From Campylobacteraceae bacterium (GTDB taxonomy: Bacteria; Campylobacterota; Campylobacteria; Campylobacterales; Sulfurovaceae), in NCBI GenBank assembly GCA_027035765.1, contig JALVUD010000016.1, positions 1 through 37,740 of the forward strand: a stretch of DNA of 37,740 nucleotides, written 5' to 3'. Shown in pieces: positions 1 through 8,501 of the stretch. The position numbers and the translations under genes were made by a program. The first letter of the stretch is position 1. Each line of letters begins with the position of its first letter. Below the pieces are notes generated by a model. The model saw only the letters and a program-made list of their open reading frames with translations. It made no database searches and had not been told where the DNA came from.

Positions 1-1
1 G

Positions 2-643
2 CCCGAAACTCCGGCCGAAACTCCGGCGGAGACACCGGCTTCCGAGGCTCCCCAGCCGACTCCTCCGGCACCGGAAGCTCCCTCTTCGGAACCGACCCCC
101 GATCCGGGAGCCCTCAAATTCAAGGCCCTGATCGAGAAGCTCTACGATAGAGATTACGAATTGGGAGAGACCTTCGAGCGCAATATCCGCTACCGAAGCT
201 TCGACGGCAGCGCCCTGACCTGGGTCTCCGCCGCCCAGGGGGAGGAGAAGAAGCGTCTGATCCAGTTCTGGGGGATCATCCGGATGTTCGTTCAGGAGAT
301 CTTCGGGATGGAGGTCAAAATCGTCAACATCGCCGAAGAGGCGAAGCCGGAACCGGATAAAAAAAAACTGAGTAGCCCGGCCGACGAAGCACCCGGCCCC
401 GAAAGTACGTCGGAAGCTGTAGCCGCCGAATCAGAGACCGAGGAGTGTGCCCTCCCCGACAATGCCCGCACCGCCAGCACCCTCGAAGCGGTGGAGATGC
501 CCAACAGCTGCATGAACCCCGATCCCGGCACCACCGAAGCCTCCAAAGAGAAGGACCCGGCCACCCTCCTGGAGGAGCCGATGGTCAAGGAGGCCATCGC
601 CCTCTTCGATCCCAAACGGGTGCGGATCAAGCGCAAAGTCTGA
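2..643 (+). CDS. dnaX: DNA polymerase III subunit gamma/tau, C-terminal part (partial)
   Basis: The reading frame is open from the left edge and ends in TGA at 641-643, so the AAA+ clamp-loader part of the gene lies outside the window. Three parts are visible: a Pro/Ala/Glu-rich linker (about 2-115), a compact domain with LIEKLYDRDYELGETFERNI and a FVQEIFGMEVKI segment (about 115-340), then a second acidic low-complexity linker and a basic tail ending in RVRIKRKV. I recognise the middle domain as the conserved C-terminal domain of epsilonproteobacterial DnaX. The full protein loads the sliding clamp at the replication fork. The linker begins with a 12-bp repeat encoding PETPAETPAETPA. The gene converges on the minus-strand vWA gene with only 3 bp between the stop codons, and no clear terminator is visible. 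Confidence 0.75.
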   Translation, partial: PETPAETPAETPASEAPQPTPPAPEAPSSEPTPDPGALKFKALIEKLYDRDYELGETFERNIRYRSFDGSALTWVSAAQGEEKKRLIQFWGIIRMFVQEIFGMEVKIVNIAEEAKPEPDKKKLSSPADEAPGPESTSEAVAAESETEECALPDNARTASTLEAVEMPNSCMNPDPGTTEASKEKDPATLLEEPMVKEAIALFDPKRVRIKRKV

Positions 644-646
644 AAC

Positions 647-1813
647 TCACCCCTCCAGAAAAATCTTTTCCCCGAAGGAAACCTCCCCCTCCCGGTTGAG
701 CACCCAGAGCACTTCATAAAGCGGCGGCCGCTCCGGGAAAGTCCCCTGGGCATCCGTGAAGTAGATCAGGAGCTTCGGCGGCTCCAGCCTCCGCTCTATA
801 TAGTCGAAAACAGAACGAAAATCGGTGTGTCCTCCCCCCACCAGAGTGCTTTCCAGCCGTTCACCGGGAGCCAGCTCCCGGTGAAGCCGGATTTTGGAAT
901 CGGCCACCAGCAGATCGATCCGATAGTCGGGGAAGTGGAGCAGAATCTCCTCCAGCTCCGCCAGAAAGCGCCCCAGGCTCTCCTCATCCACCGAACCGCT
1001 GCTGTCGATAGCCACGGCGATACGCAGGGTCTCGGAGTCGAGCCGCGGCAGGGCGATCCCCCGGTAGAGATGTTTCAGATTGGGAGGAGCGAAGCTGTAA
1101 CTGCTCTTGAGCATCGCATCCAGATAGCGCCAGAGCCGCTGCCGCCAGTCGAGTCGCCGGGAGAAGTAACGGGGAACGAGACGCTCCAACCCCTCGGGCA
1201 GAGCTCCCTCCCGCTCCATCCGGGCAAAGATCTGTTCCAGAAAGGCCCGATCCAGTGCCTCCGTTGTACTCTCTTCACCCGAGAGACTCTCCCTCTTTTC
1301 CCCCGCTTGCCGCCGGAAGGGGGATCGGTCTTCCCGGCTCGTCGGTGCCTCGTCATGGGGTGTTTCCGCTTCGTTTTCCTCCGCTTCGCTCTCCTCCGTC
1401 TCCATGCTTTCCAGAAGTTCGGCGTAGATCTCTTCGGCGTACATCCCCCGATAGCGCGCATCATAGCGGGCCAGCAGCGGCAGGTCGAAACCGTTCTCGG
1501 CCAAAAGGGCGTTGACGGCATAGTCGGTGGCCAGTTCCCAGAGCCGTCGCTGACGCCCCTCTCCCCGGTTCTCGTGCCAGAGGACCCGGTGCATTGCCGC
1601 GTTGGCCAGCACCGCCATCATCTCCCCCTCCTCCAGCTCCGCCAGCCAGGAGGGGTTGTAGCGCAGCGTCTCTCCCCGGCTCTGAAAGGTGGGTAGGTCC
1701 TCCGAAGCCGCCAGCGTCAGTGTCGCGGCGATATGGCCGAAGTAGGGGGCCTCCGTCATCAGCCGGGCCCGGACCCGCTCCCACCGTCCCTGCTCTCGGG
1801 GATTTCGCTTCAT
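647..1813 (-). CDS. vWA / DUF2201-type putative metallopeptidase-like protein
   Basis: This 388-residue cytosolic protein has two recognisable parts. The N-terminal part (about 1-135) carries a His-rich motif, HRVLWHENR at 75-83, followed by LWELATDYAVN, as in the DUF2201 putative metallopeptidase family. The C-terminal part (about 262-388) is a vWA-like fold with DSSGS at 270-274, GGGHTDF at 326-332 and YFTDAQG at 351-357. These correspond to the metal-ion-dependent adhesion site elements of vWA domains. An acidic, low-complexity linker (about 137-165) joins the two. The gene starts 3 bp downstream of the stop of the AAA+ ATPase gene, so the two are almost certainly co-translated. MoxR-type ATPases paired with vWA proteins usually act as chaperone or metal-insertion machines. 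The client here is unknown. Confidence 0.8.
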   Translation of the reverse strand: MKRNPREQGRWERVRARLMTEAPYFGHIAATLTLAASEDLPTFQSRGETLRYNPSWLAELEEGEMMAVLANAAMHRVLWHENRGEGRQRRLWELATDYAVNALLAENGFDLPLLARYDARYRGMYAEEIYAELLESMETEESEAEENEAETPHDEAPTSREDRSPFRRQAGEKRESLSGEESTTEALDRAFLEQIFARMEREGALPEGLERLVPRYFSRRLDWRQRLWRYLDAMLKSSYSFAPPNLKHLYRGIALPRLDSETLRIAVAIDSSGSVDEESLGRFLAELEEILLHFPDYRIDLLVADSKIRLHRELAPGERLESTLVGGGHTDFRSVFDYIERRLEPPKLLIYFTDAQGTFPERPPLYEVLWVLNREGEVSFGEKIFLEG

Positions 1814-1816
1814 CTT

Positions 1817-2818
1817 TTACTCCAGCAGATAGGCGAAGCGGGCCACCCACTCCCCCCAGGCGGGGCTGAGTTCCGGGTCGATACCCGCCAGCTGAAGCTC
1901 CCGCACCAACAGCACCGCAAACTCCCCGGGAAGCTCCATGCTGAACCGCAGCACCGCTGCCAGCGCTTCGGGAGCATTTTCGGCTTTCAGACGGTTGACC
2001 AAGCCGGTGACCAGAACCGTCAGGAGTCGGGGATCCTCCTCGACCTCCTCGGCCTCTCCCCTCAGAATCGCTTCAAGATCCGGTAGCTTCTTTCGCACCT
2101 GCAGAAAGCTCAGAAACTCCACCGCCGCTGCCCGCCCCACGGCACCGCTGACCGCCTCCAGAAGCAGTTCGGGTTCCATCTGAGCGCCGATCATCCGGTC
2201 CACGTAGCTCCAGGAGCGAGGTGTAGGGAAGGCCTTTTCACTGTTCTCGGGGTCAAAGGCGAAGAGGGCTTCGGGGGCATAGCTCAGGTAGGCGATCAGC
2301 TCCGGCGCAACTCCCGAGACGTAGGCCCAGGCTTTCCAGTCCTCCAGGGTCGCCTCCATCTCCAGATGGACGAAACGGTTGGCCAGGGGCGGCGGCATCC
2401 GGTAGAGGACCCCCCGGTCGTTCTCCCGGTTCCCCGCCGCGACGATACTCCACCCCGCGGGCAGTTCATACGCTCCGACTCTCCGGTCCAGGACCAGCTG
2501 ATAGGCCGAAGCCTGCACCGCCGGCGGGGCGCTGTTGATCTCGTCGAGAAAGAGAATCCCCCGGGAGTCCGGGTCTTTGGGCAGAAAACTCGGCGGCGCC
2601 CAGACCCCCTGCCGGGTCTCGGGATCGAAGAAGGGGATCCCCTTCAGATCGGTAGGATCCAGCAGCGCCAGACGCAGATCGAGAAACTCCAACCCCTCTG
2701 CCCGGGCGATCTGTCGGACGATGGAGGATTTGCCGATCCCCGGCGCTCCCCAGACAAAGGCCGGCAGCCGCGCCGCCACCAGCCGTTGGAGCGTCTCTTT
2801 TACCTGCGAAGGCCTCAT
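1817..2818 (-). CDS. MoxR-type AAA+ ATPase
   Basis: This 333-residue AAA+ ATPase of the MoxR/AAA_5 type shows Walker A GAPGIGKS at 24-31, Walker B ILFLDE at 88-93, a sensor-1 Asn within AAGNREND (about 128-134), and an Arg-finger-like segment ending in ANRF (about 146-149). It lies between a leucine-rich-variant repeat gene upstream (52-bp gap) and the vWA/DUF2201 gene downstream (3-bp gap). GAGGAG sits just upstream of the ATG. MoxR ATPases use ATP hydrolysis to remodel or activate partner proteins, usually through a vWA adaptor, and the neighbouring gene fits that role. Nothing in the context identifies the target. Confidence 0.88.
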   Translation of the reverse strand: MRPSQVKETLQRLVAARLPAFVWGAPGIGKSSIVRQIARAEGLEFLDLRLALLDPTDLKGIPFFDPETRQGVWAPPSFLPKDPDSRGILFLDEINSAPPAVQASAYQLVLDRRVGAYELPAGWSIVAAGNRENDRGVLYRMPPPLANRFVHLEMEATLEDWKAWAYVSGVAPELIAYLSYAPEALFAFDPENSEKAFPTPRSWSYVDRMIGAQMEPELLLEAVSGAVGRAAAVEFLSFLQVRKKLPDLEAILRGEAEEVEEDPRLLTVLVTGLVNRLKAENAPEALAAVLRFSMELPGEFAVLLVRELQLAGIDPELSPAWGEWVARFAYLLE

Positions 2819-2870
2819 CGTTTACTCCTCTCGATCGCTTTCGGATGTTTCATTTCTGTTTTCCTTCTTT

Positions 2871-4247
2871 TCATCTCATCCCCATTTCCCGGTTGGCTTC
2901 CCGAACGAACTTTTCGTTCCGCTGGAGGATCAGCCAGAGACGGTGGTCCGTCTTGAGCTCATGGAGGATCTCCATGGGCGTGGCGGGATTGGCAGCCAGA
3001 GCCTGCAGCGATCCGAAATCCCCTCTTGCGTAGAGTTTCTCAAGAATCGGCTCCGGAGTCGAAGGGTTCCCCGCCAATCCTTCCAGAACCTCTGCCTTCC
3101 CCGAAGCAAAAAACTTTTCGAGAAGCGCTTTGGGTGTGGAGGGGTTGCGTGCCAGCAGCGGATGCAGATCCTCCTTGTGGGCCAGGGACTCCAGGACACG
3201 GGACGGGACGCTCTCGTTGGCTGCCAGGGCTTTGCAGAGTACCGGCAGCTCAAGCGCGGCCAGGCGCTCGGCTGCCGCTTCGGCCAACTCCCTGTTCTCC
3301 CCCAGGATCGTCAGGCATGCACCCTCTTCCCCGAAGCGCTTCAGAATCTTGTCCAGACGGGGCAGATCCACCGGCTGAAAATGCAGCAATGTCTCCGGCA
3401 CCTCACCCTCTGCTTGCAGCAGACGCTCGAAAAGATCTTCCGCCAGAGCCGGGTTGGCCGCCAGCGCCACAGCGACTTCATCACCCCGCTGCTCCAGAAG
3501 ATGCCGTTGGAGGTTCGGACTCAGCACTGGGTTGGCGGCCAGGATCCGATCAATTTCCGGCTCACGACGTCGCAAAAGCCTTTTGACGGTAGCCGGATTC
3601 AGGATCTCCCGGGTCGCCACCGCCTCGGGAATCGATATCCTTTCCCCCCTTCCCAGTCGGAACGCGAAAGCGGGAAACTCCAGCAGCGCTTCCAGCAGCT
3701 CCGCCTTGTCGGTTTGACGAATCAGGCGCAGCAGTGTCACCGGCGAATGGAGGGCATCCCGCTCATAGACGTTCAGATCCAGAAAGCGCTCCATCAGAGC
3801 GATCAAAACAGCCCGGTCCCGGTCGCTCTCCATCAGCTCCTCCCCCTCCCAGCGATAGAGCCGCAACAGACGGAGGAAAAAGTCGTTCGCCAGGTATTCG
3901 TTGCGCAGCAGACGCAGGAGACGTTCCGTATCGCTCCCCAGCTTCAGAGCCATCAGCACCTCATCGGGACGCAGCTCCCGGCTGATAATCCGCTCCAGCT
4001 CCTCCAGGCGGTAGTGGGAGATCCCCTCTGAATAGGCCTGCTCACTCATGAGCTCTTCGGGCATCCACAACCGCCGCCCCTCCAGGGCCGCGACCGTGGC
4101 GGGGGTGTACTCCCGGGAAACGCTCAAGCCCCGACGCTCGAGGAAATTTCGGATCTCCTTTTCGGTGAAGTAGTCCGCTTCGCCCAGCAACAGTATTTCA
4201 CCGGGACCGCCGCTCTCCAACAGCGATTCGAGGGGGGAACGGGACAT
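2871..4247 (-). CDS. Leucine-rich-variant (LRV/HEAT-like) repeat protein
   Basis: This 458-residue protein has no signal peptide. Its second half (about 200-450) is built of short helical repeats with the signature N-P-x-(T/L)-(P/A)-x-x-(L/I)-(L/F), for example NPSTPKALLEKF, NPSTPEPILEKL, NPATPMEILHEL and NPALAEDLFERL. At least seven copies can be counted. Such repeats form curved scaffolds for binding other proteins. The start is supported by AAGGAG seven bases upstream of the ATG. It is the first gene of the operon with the MoxR ATPase and vWA protein, and diverges from argF. I infer that it is a substrate adaptor or scaffold for the ATPase, because the three genes form one transcription unit. 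A direct homologue with known function was not recognised. Confidence 0.65.
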   Translation of the reverse strand: MSRSPLESLLESGGPGEILLLGEADYFTEKEIRNFLERRGLSVSREYTPATVAALEGRRLWMPEELMSEQAYSEGISHYRLEELERIISRELRPDEVLMALKLGSDTERLLRLLRNEYLANDFFLRLLRLYRWEGEELMESDRDRAVLIALMERFLDLNVYERDALHSPVTLLRLIRQTDKAELLEALLEFPAFAFRLGRGERISIPEAVATREILNPATVKRLLRRREPEIDRILAANPVLSPNLQRHLLEQRGDEVAVALAANPALAEDLFERLLQAEGEVPETLLHFQPVDLPRLDKILKRFGEEGACLTILGENRELAEAAAERLAALELPVLCKALAANESVPSRVLESLAHKEDLHPLLARNPSTPKALLEKFFASGKAEVLEGLAGNPSTPEPILEKLYARGDFGSLQALAANPATPMEILHELKTDHRLWLILQRNEKFVREANREMGMR

Positions 4248-4416
4248 GGCGGAGCTCCTTGAGACTATCCGGATCCGGAGGATCTTTTGGATCTAAAATA
4301 CCATCTCCCCGATTAAATCTGAGTTAATTACTCAGGTTTTACCCCTCTCCAACCTCCCTTATGGTAGAATAGTTGCCTTATTTTTCATTGCAACGGCAAT
4401 GACACAGGAGAAGGCC
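4248..4416. promoter_or_regulatory. Divergent promoter region, LRV operon / argF
   Basis: This 169-bp space separates two divergent genes. On the plus strand TAGAAT at 4365-4370 is a good -10 candidate, followed by a perfect hairpin CATTGC-AACG-GCAATG (4386-4401). The argF ribosome binding site AGGAGAA (4406-4412) comes next. On the minus strand TATTTT (complement of 4295-4300) is a weaker -10 candidate for the LRV operon. No clear -35 boxes are seen, which is usual in Campylobacterota. The hairpin sits directly before the ribosome binding site and could modulate argF translation. Confidence 0.45.
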
Positions 4417-5343
4417 ATGCGGCACTTTCTGACCCTTCGGGATTTCACCCGCGACGAACTGCAGGAGATGATCGATCTGGCGATCACCATTAAGAAACAG
4501 CTCAAAGAGGGTGAATACGTCCCCTACCTCAAAAACCAGACCCTGGCGATGATCTTCGAGAAGAGCTCCACCCGGACCCGGGTGAGTTTCGAGACCGGCA
4601 TCTACCAACTGGGGGGCACGGGGCTTTTTCTCTCCAGCCGGGACATCCAGCTGGGCCGGGGGGAACCGATGAAAGATACCGCCCGGGTCATCAGCCGCAT
4701 GGTGGACATGGTGATGATCCGCACCTTCGAGCAGAGCAAACTCGAGGAGTTCGCCCGTTACTCCCGGGTCCCCGTCATCAACGGCCTGACCGACAGCTAC
4801 CATCCGGTCCAGCTCATGACCGACTACCTAACGATGCTGGAGTTCGGCAAGAGCGATCCGGTGGTCGCCTACGTCGGCGACGGCAACAACATGGCCCACT
4901 CCTGGCTCTACCTGGCGGCGATCATGGGCTTCGAACTCCGGCTCGCCACTCCCAAAGGCTATGAATGCGATCCCGCCGTGGTCCTGGAAGCGGAACGCCT
5001 CGCCGAAAAATACGGCGGCAAGCTGATCCTCGGCTACGATCCTGTCGGCGCGGTACAGAATGCCGACGTGGTCACCACCGATACCTGGGTCAGCATGGGC
5101 CAGGAGGAGGAGAAAGAGAAGCGCATCCGGGATTTCGCCGGCTTCATGGTGGACAAAAAGCTCATGAGCCACGCCAAACCCGATGCCATTTTCCTCCACT
5201 GCCTCCCTGCCTACCGGGGCTACGAAGTGAGCGAAGAGGTTTTCGAAGAGCACGCCGAAGCAATCTTCACCGAAGCCGAAAACCGCCTCCACGCCCAGAA
5301 GGGCATCATGGTCTGGCTCGATGAGCACCGAAACGAGGAGTGA
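4417..5343 (+). CDS. argF: Ornithine carbamoyltransferase
   Basis: The enzyme makes citrulline from ornithine and carbamoyl phosphate in arginine biosynthesis. Its length of 308 residues is normal. Visible motifs are the carbamoyl-phosphate loop STRTR at 51-55, HPVQ at 129-132 (HPCQ or HPTQ is more usual), DTWVSMGQ at 222-229 for ornithine binding, and HCLPAYRG at 261-268 (usually HCLPAHRG). An ATG 18 bp upstream at 4399 is in frame. I chose 4417 because AGGAGAA lies 4 bases before it and the protein then begins [10 protein letters not shown], the usual family start. The preceding hairpin would otherwise overlap the coding sequence. No other arginine gene is nearby. Confidence 0.96.
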   Translation: MRHFLTLRDFTRDELQEMIDLAITIKKQLKEGEYVPYLKNQTLAMIFEKSSTRTRVSFETGIYQLGGTGLFLSSRDIQLGRGEPMKDTARVISRMVDMVMIRTFEQSKLEEFARYSRVPVINGLTDSYHPVQLMTDYLTMLEFGKSDPVVAYVGDGNNMAHSWLYLAAIMGFELRLATPKGYECDPAVVLEAERLAEKYGGKLILGYDPVGAVQNADVVTTDTWVSMGQEEEKEKRIRDFAGFMVDKKLMSHAKPDAIFLHCLPAYRGYEVSEEVFEEHAEAIFTEAENRLHAQKGIMVWLDEHRNEE

Positions 5344-5403
5344 GATGTTGGAGCAAATTCGTCGCTTGAACAGAAGTCAGAAGGTGAGATCGCGCTTCGC
5401 GCT

Positions 5404-5470
5404 GGTGAGAAGGTGGGAAGATATCATAAAATCTATACTACCCACCCTCTCACCCTCTCACCCTCTCACC
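5404..5470. repeat. Long imperfect hairpin and CTCACCCT octamer array, argF-hemN spacer
   Basis: The segment 5404-5417 pairs with 5441-5454 over 14 bp with one mismatch, leaving a 23-nt AT-rich loop. The right arm continues into a tandem array of the octamer CTCACCCT up to about 5470. A shorter GCGC-TTC-GCGC hairpin lies just before the left arm. The loop contains TATACT (5434-5439), a possible -10 for hemN. I found no convincing gene between 5344 and 5556. Confidence 0.6.
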
Positions 5471-5483
5471 ATTTTTGATCAAA

Positions 5484-5540
5484 GCGTTGCCAAGCAACGC
5501 CTACCGAAATTCTCAATTCTCAATTCCCAATTCTCAATTC
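5484..5540. repeat. Palindrome P1 plus CTCAATT heptamer array
   Basis: GCGTTGC-CAA-GCAACGC (5484-5500) is one of several copies of this palindrome in the window, each with a different trinucleotide loop. It is followed by about four tandem heptamers of the CTCAATT/CCCAATT type (about 5511-5540), which run up to the ribosome binding site of hemN. Confidence 0.85.
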
Positions 5541-5556
5541 CCCGAAAGGCTTCCTT

Positions 5557-6927
5557 TTGAACCAAACCATCGATCTGGAAAAATTCAGCCGCTACTCCCG
5601 GCCCGGTCCCCGCTATACCAGCTACCCGACGGCCCTGGAGTTCAGCGACGCTTTCAGTTACGACCGCTATCTTGGCTTCCTGGAACAAGGCGAAGGGCCT
5701 CTGTCACTCTATGTCCACCTGCCCTTCTGCCGGAGCGCCTGCTACTTCTGCGGCTGCAACGTCGTCTTCACCTCCAAAGAGGAGAAACTCAGCGAATATG
5801 TCGACTATCTGAAGCGGGAGATCGATCTGCTGGCCCGGCATCTCGATACCGACCGGGAGGTGATCCAGTTCCACTTCGGCGGTGGGACCCCCACCTACTA
5901 CAAAGCCTTCGAACTCGACGAGATCATGAACTATCTCAAAAAGGCCTTCCCCAACTGGAGCGAAGAGGCAGAGGTGAGTGTGGAGATCGATCCGAGGTTC
6001 TTCAACGAAGAGCAGATGAAGGTTTTCAAATCCCACGGTTTCAACCGGATCAGCTTCGGGGTGCAGGATTTCGATCCGAAGGTCCAGGAGGAGATCCATC
6101 GCCACCAACCCTACGAGACGACCAAAGCCGCCGTAGAGCTGGCCCGCAAATACGGCATCGGCAGTATCAATACCGATCTGATCTACGGCCTGCCCTACCA
6201 GACGCTGGAGAGTTTCAAAAAGACACTGGAGCTGGCCCGGAGTCTCGATCCCGACCGGCTGGCGGTCTTCAACTACGCCCACGTCCCCTGGCTCAAAAAG
6301 ACCATGCGGAAATTCGACGAGACCACCATCCCCTCCCCCGAGGTGAAACTGGCGATCCTCCAGCACACCATCGACTACCTCACCGACGAGGGGTACGAGA
6401 TGATCGGCATGGACCACTTCGCCAAGCCCGAGGACGAACTCTTCGGCGCCATCGCCAAAGGAGAGCTCCACCGGAACTTCCAGGGCTACACCACCAAAGG
6501 AGGTGCCAACCTCATCGGCATCGGCCTGACCAGTATCGGTGAAGGAGAGCGCTACTACGCCCAGAACACCAAAAATATGAAGGAGTACGAAACCGCCATC
6601 GACGCCGGACGGCTCCCCTTCGAGCGGGGCGTGGAGCTCAGCGACGACGACGTGATCCGCAAAAGCGTCATCATGGAGCTGATGGCCAACTTCAGCATCG
6701 ACATCCCCCGTGTCGAAGCGGAGTTCGGTATCGACTTCTCTGACTACTTCGCCGAGCCTCTGGAGAAACTGAAGGAGTTCGAAGAGGCCGGGCTCCTGAG
6801 TATCTCGGATAACAAGATCCAGGTCGCTCCCACCGGCACCCTGCTGATCCGGAACATCGCCATGCCTTTCGACGCCTACATGAACAAGTACGAAGGCAAC
6901 AAAAAGAGTTTCAGCAAAACTGTATAA
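5557..6927 (+). CDS. hemN: Oxygen-independent coproporphyrinogen III oxidase (radical SAM)
   Basis: HemN oxidatively decarboxylates coproporphyrinogen III to protoporphyrinogen IX without oxygen, in haem synthesis. The protein has 456 residues, the usual size. The radical-SAM cluster motif is C58-x3-C62-x2-C65, with C67 directly after it as in the HemN family. PGPRYTSYPTA near the N-terminus and FHFGGGTP are also typical. The start is a TTG codon at 5557 preceded by GAAAGG. No ATG is present at an appropriate place, and the heptamer array lies immediately upstream. The GlpC-like Fe-S gene follows 65 bp downstream, an order also known in Helicobacter pylori (hemN followed by glpC). Confidence 0.95.
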   Translation: MNQTIDLEKFSRYSRPGPRYTSYPTALEFSDAFSYDRYLGFLEQGEGPLSLYVHLPFCRSACYFCGCNVVFTSKEEKLSEYVDYLKREIDLLARHLDTDREVIQFHFGGGTPTYYKAFELDEIMNYLKKAFPNWSEEAEVSVEIDPRFFNEEQMKVFKSHGFNRISFGVQDFDPKVQEEIHRHQPYETTKAAVELARKYGIGSINTDLIYGLPYQTLESFKKTLELARSLDPDRLAVFNYAHVPWLKKTMRKFDETTIPSPEVKLAILQHTIDYLTDEGYEMIGMDHFAKPEDELFGAIAKGELHRNFQGYTTKGGANLIGIGLTSIGEGERYYAQNTKNMKEYETAIDAGRLPFERGVELSDDDVIRKSVIMELMANFSIDIPRVEAEFGIDFSDYFAEPLEKLKEFEEAGLLSISDNKIQVAPTGTLLIRNIAMPFDAYMNKYEGNKKSFSKTV

Positions 6928-6937
6928 GCGGCGAAGG

Positions 6938-6972
6938 GATTTTGGATGTTGGATTTTGAATTTTGGATGATC
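6938..6972 (+). repeat. GATTTTG heptamer array
   Basis: Five tandem heptamers (GATTTTG, GATGTTG, GATTTTG, AATTTTG, GATGATC) fill the space between hemN and the next start codon. Related units recur at 12704-12737. Confidence 0.85.
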
Positions 6973-6992
6973 GATCGTAATTGGAGCCGCTT

Positions 6993-8321
6993 ATGAGCAC
7001 CCGCGAAAAGTTTCATTTCACCGAGATCAGTGATGCCTGTATCAAATGCGGGAAGTGCATCCCCGTCTGTACCATCCACCAGGTCAACCCCGACGAGGTC
7101 ACCTCACCCCGGGGATTCATCGATCTGCTGGGTGCCTATGAGCGGGGAGAGCTGGAGTTGGACAAGAACGCCAAGGAGATCTTCGAGAGCTGTTTTCTCT
7201 GCACTAACTGTACCGATGTCTGCCCCAACGACCTGCCCACCGATATGGTGATCGAAGAGGTCCGCCGGGATATTGCCGACAAGTTTGGTATCGCCTGGTT
7301 CAAGCGGGCCTTTTTCCTGCTCCTGCGCCACCGCTGGCTGATGGACCTGATGATGAAGCTCGGCTACACCTTCCGGACCTGCGGTTTCCAGGATCTTCCC
7401 GAAAAGGGAGGGATGACCCCCCGTTTCAAACTCCCCATCATCAAAAGCGGCCGCCTGCTCCCCAGCCTGGGAAAGACCAGCTTCCTCAACAAATACCCCG
7501 AAAATGTACCCCACGGCGGCAGACGCCGCGTAGCGATCTTCATCGGCTGCCTGGCCAACTACAACTACACCGGCATCGGCGACAGCCTCATGGAGATCCT
7601 TGAGGAGCTGGGGATCGACGCCTTTATCCCCAAGGAGCAGAAGTGCTGTTCCGCTCCCGCCTATTTCACCGGAGACTTCTATACCGTCGAGACATTGACA
7701 AAGCAGAATATTGAATATTTCGAGAGCTTTATCGACGAAGTGGAGGCGATCATCATCCCCGAGGCCACCTGTTCGGCCATGATCAAGCACGACTGGGAGA
7801 TCTTCTTCCGCAACCGGGGCATGAATGATTGGGCCGAGAGGGCCCACAAACTCAATGAAAAGATCTTCATGGCCACCGAATGGCTCGCAGAGCAGACCGA
7901 CCTCAAGGAGCGTCTGGCCGCCAAAGGGGTCACCATGCCCCAGAGTGTCACCTATCACGATGCCTGCCACGCCCGAAAGGTCCAGGGGATCTGGCAGCAG
8001 CCCCGCTCACTCCTGAGCCAGAACTACGAGATCAAAGAGATGAGCGACCCCAACCGCTGCTGCGGTTTCGGCGGCGTGACCATGCAGACGGAGAAATACC
8101 ACCTGGCCGAGGCCGCCGGCAAGCCCAAAGCCGCCATGATCGATGAGACCGGCGCCCAGATCGTCAGTGCCGAGTGCAGCGCCTGCCGGATGCAGATCTC
8201 CAACTCCCTCCACCAAGCCGAAGTGGATGTGGTTTTCAAAAATCCGGTGGAGCTCATCGCCGAAGCGCTGAAGGCGACGAAGGCAGAGCCTTCGAATGAG
8301 GAATTAGGAATTAGGAATTAG
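6993..8321 (+). CDS. GlpC-like Fe-S oxidoreductase with two CCG domains
   Basis: The 442-residue protein carries two ferredoxin-type [4Fe-4S] motifs near the N-terminus (C16-x2-C19-x2-C22-x3-C26, then CFLCTNCTDVCP). Two cysteine-rich CCG-type half-domains follow: IGCLANYNY with KCCSAPAYF, and YHDACHARK with RCCGFGG. This is the architecture of GlpC, GlcF and HdrD-type subunits, which pass electrons between a dehydrogenase and the quinone pool. An upstream TTG at 6981 is in frame. The ATG at 6993 is preferred because GGAG lies 6 bases before it. The last eight codons and the TAG stop are made of a GAATTAG heptamer array, so the C-terminus NEELGIRN is repeat-encoded. The dehydrogenase partner is unknown. 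Confidence 0.85.
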   Translation: MSTREKFHFTEISDACIKCGKCIPVCTIHQVNPDEVTSPRGFIDLLGAYERGELELDKNAKEIFESCFLCTNCTDVCPNDLPTDMVIEEVRRDIADKFGIAWFKRAFFLLLRHRWLMDLMMKLGYTFRTCGFQDLPEKGGMTPRFKLPIIKSGRLLPSLGKTSFLNKYPENVPHGGRRRVAIFIGCLANYNYTGIGDSLMEILEELGIDAFIPKEQKCCSAPAYFTGDFYTVETLTKQNIEYFESFIDEVEAIIIPEATCSAMIKHDWEIFFRNRGMNDWAERAHKLNEKIFMATEWLAEQTDLKERLAAKGVTMPQSVTYHDACHARKVQGIWQQPRSLLSQNYEIKEMSDPNRCCGFGGVTMQTEKYHLAEAAGKPKAAMIDETGAQIVSAECSACRMQISNSLHQAEVDVVFKNPVELIAEALKATKAEPSNEELGIRN

Positions 8322-8335
8322 GAATTAGGAATTTT
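8294..8335 (+). repeat. GAATTAG heptamer array containing a stop codon
   Basis: Six tandem heptamers (GAATGAG, four GAATTAG, GAATTTT) run across the end of the Fe-S oxidoreductase gene. The stop TAG (8319-8321) lies in the fourth unit. Confidence 0.95.
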
Positions 8336-8340
8336 GGTTG

Positions 8341-8365
8341 GTGTTGCTCTGCAACGCTTTTTTTT
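8341..8365 (+). terminator. Intrinsic terminator built on a P1-like palindrome
   Basis: A 7-bp stem with one G-T wobble and loop TCT (8341-8357) is followed by eight T residues (8358-8365). It differs by one base from the GCGTTGC-NNN-GCAACGC palindromes elsewhere in the window. It would end the hemN / Fe-S oxidoreductase transcript. Confidence 0.75.
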
Positions 8366-8501
8366 CAAACGACAAACGACGAAAATTCCCCCAAATCTCC
8401 ACTGCCTCAATGCCGATCCGAAAAGCGGATCTCAATCGCCTCGCCAAAGGCGCTTCCCAATGACCAATAACTAATAACCAATGACGCTGCCGAAGGTAGC
8501 C
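8366..8501. repeat. Convergent spacer with small palindromes and CAATAAC heptamers
   Basis: No gene is seen here. The spacer holds a short CAAACGA duplication (about 8366-8380), the palindrome GATCCG-AAAAG-CGGATC (8415-8431) and a GCC/GGC hairpin near 8437-8452. Four tandem heptamers (CAATGAC, CAATAAC, TAATAAC, CAATGAC) lie at 8458-8485. Confidence 0.75.

Noticed and set aside
5321-5560. A 79-codon ORF overlapping the end of argF
   Set aside because: It starts inside argF, runs through the octamer and heptamer arrays and resembles no protein I know.
8294-8335. CRISPR array
   Set aside because: The repeats are 7 bp with no spacers and no cas genes are present anywhere in the window.
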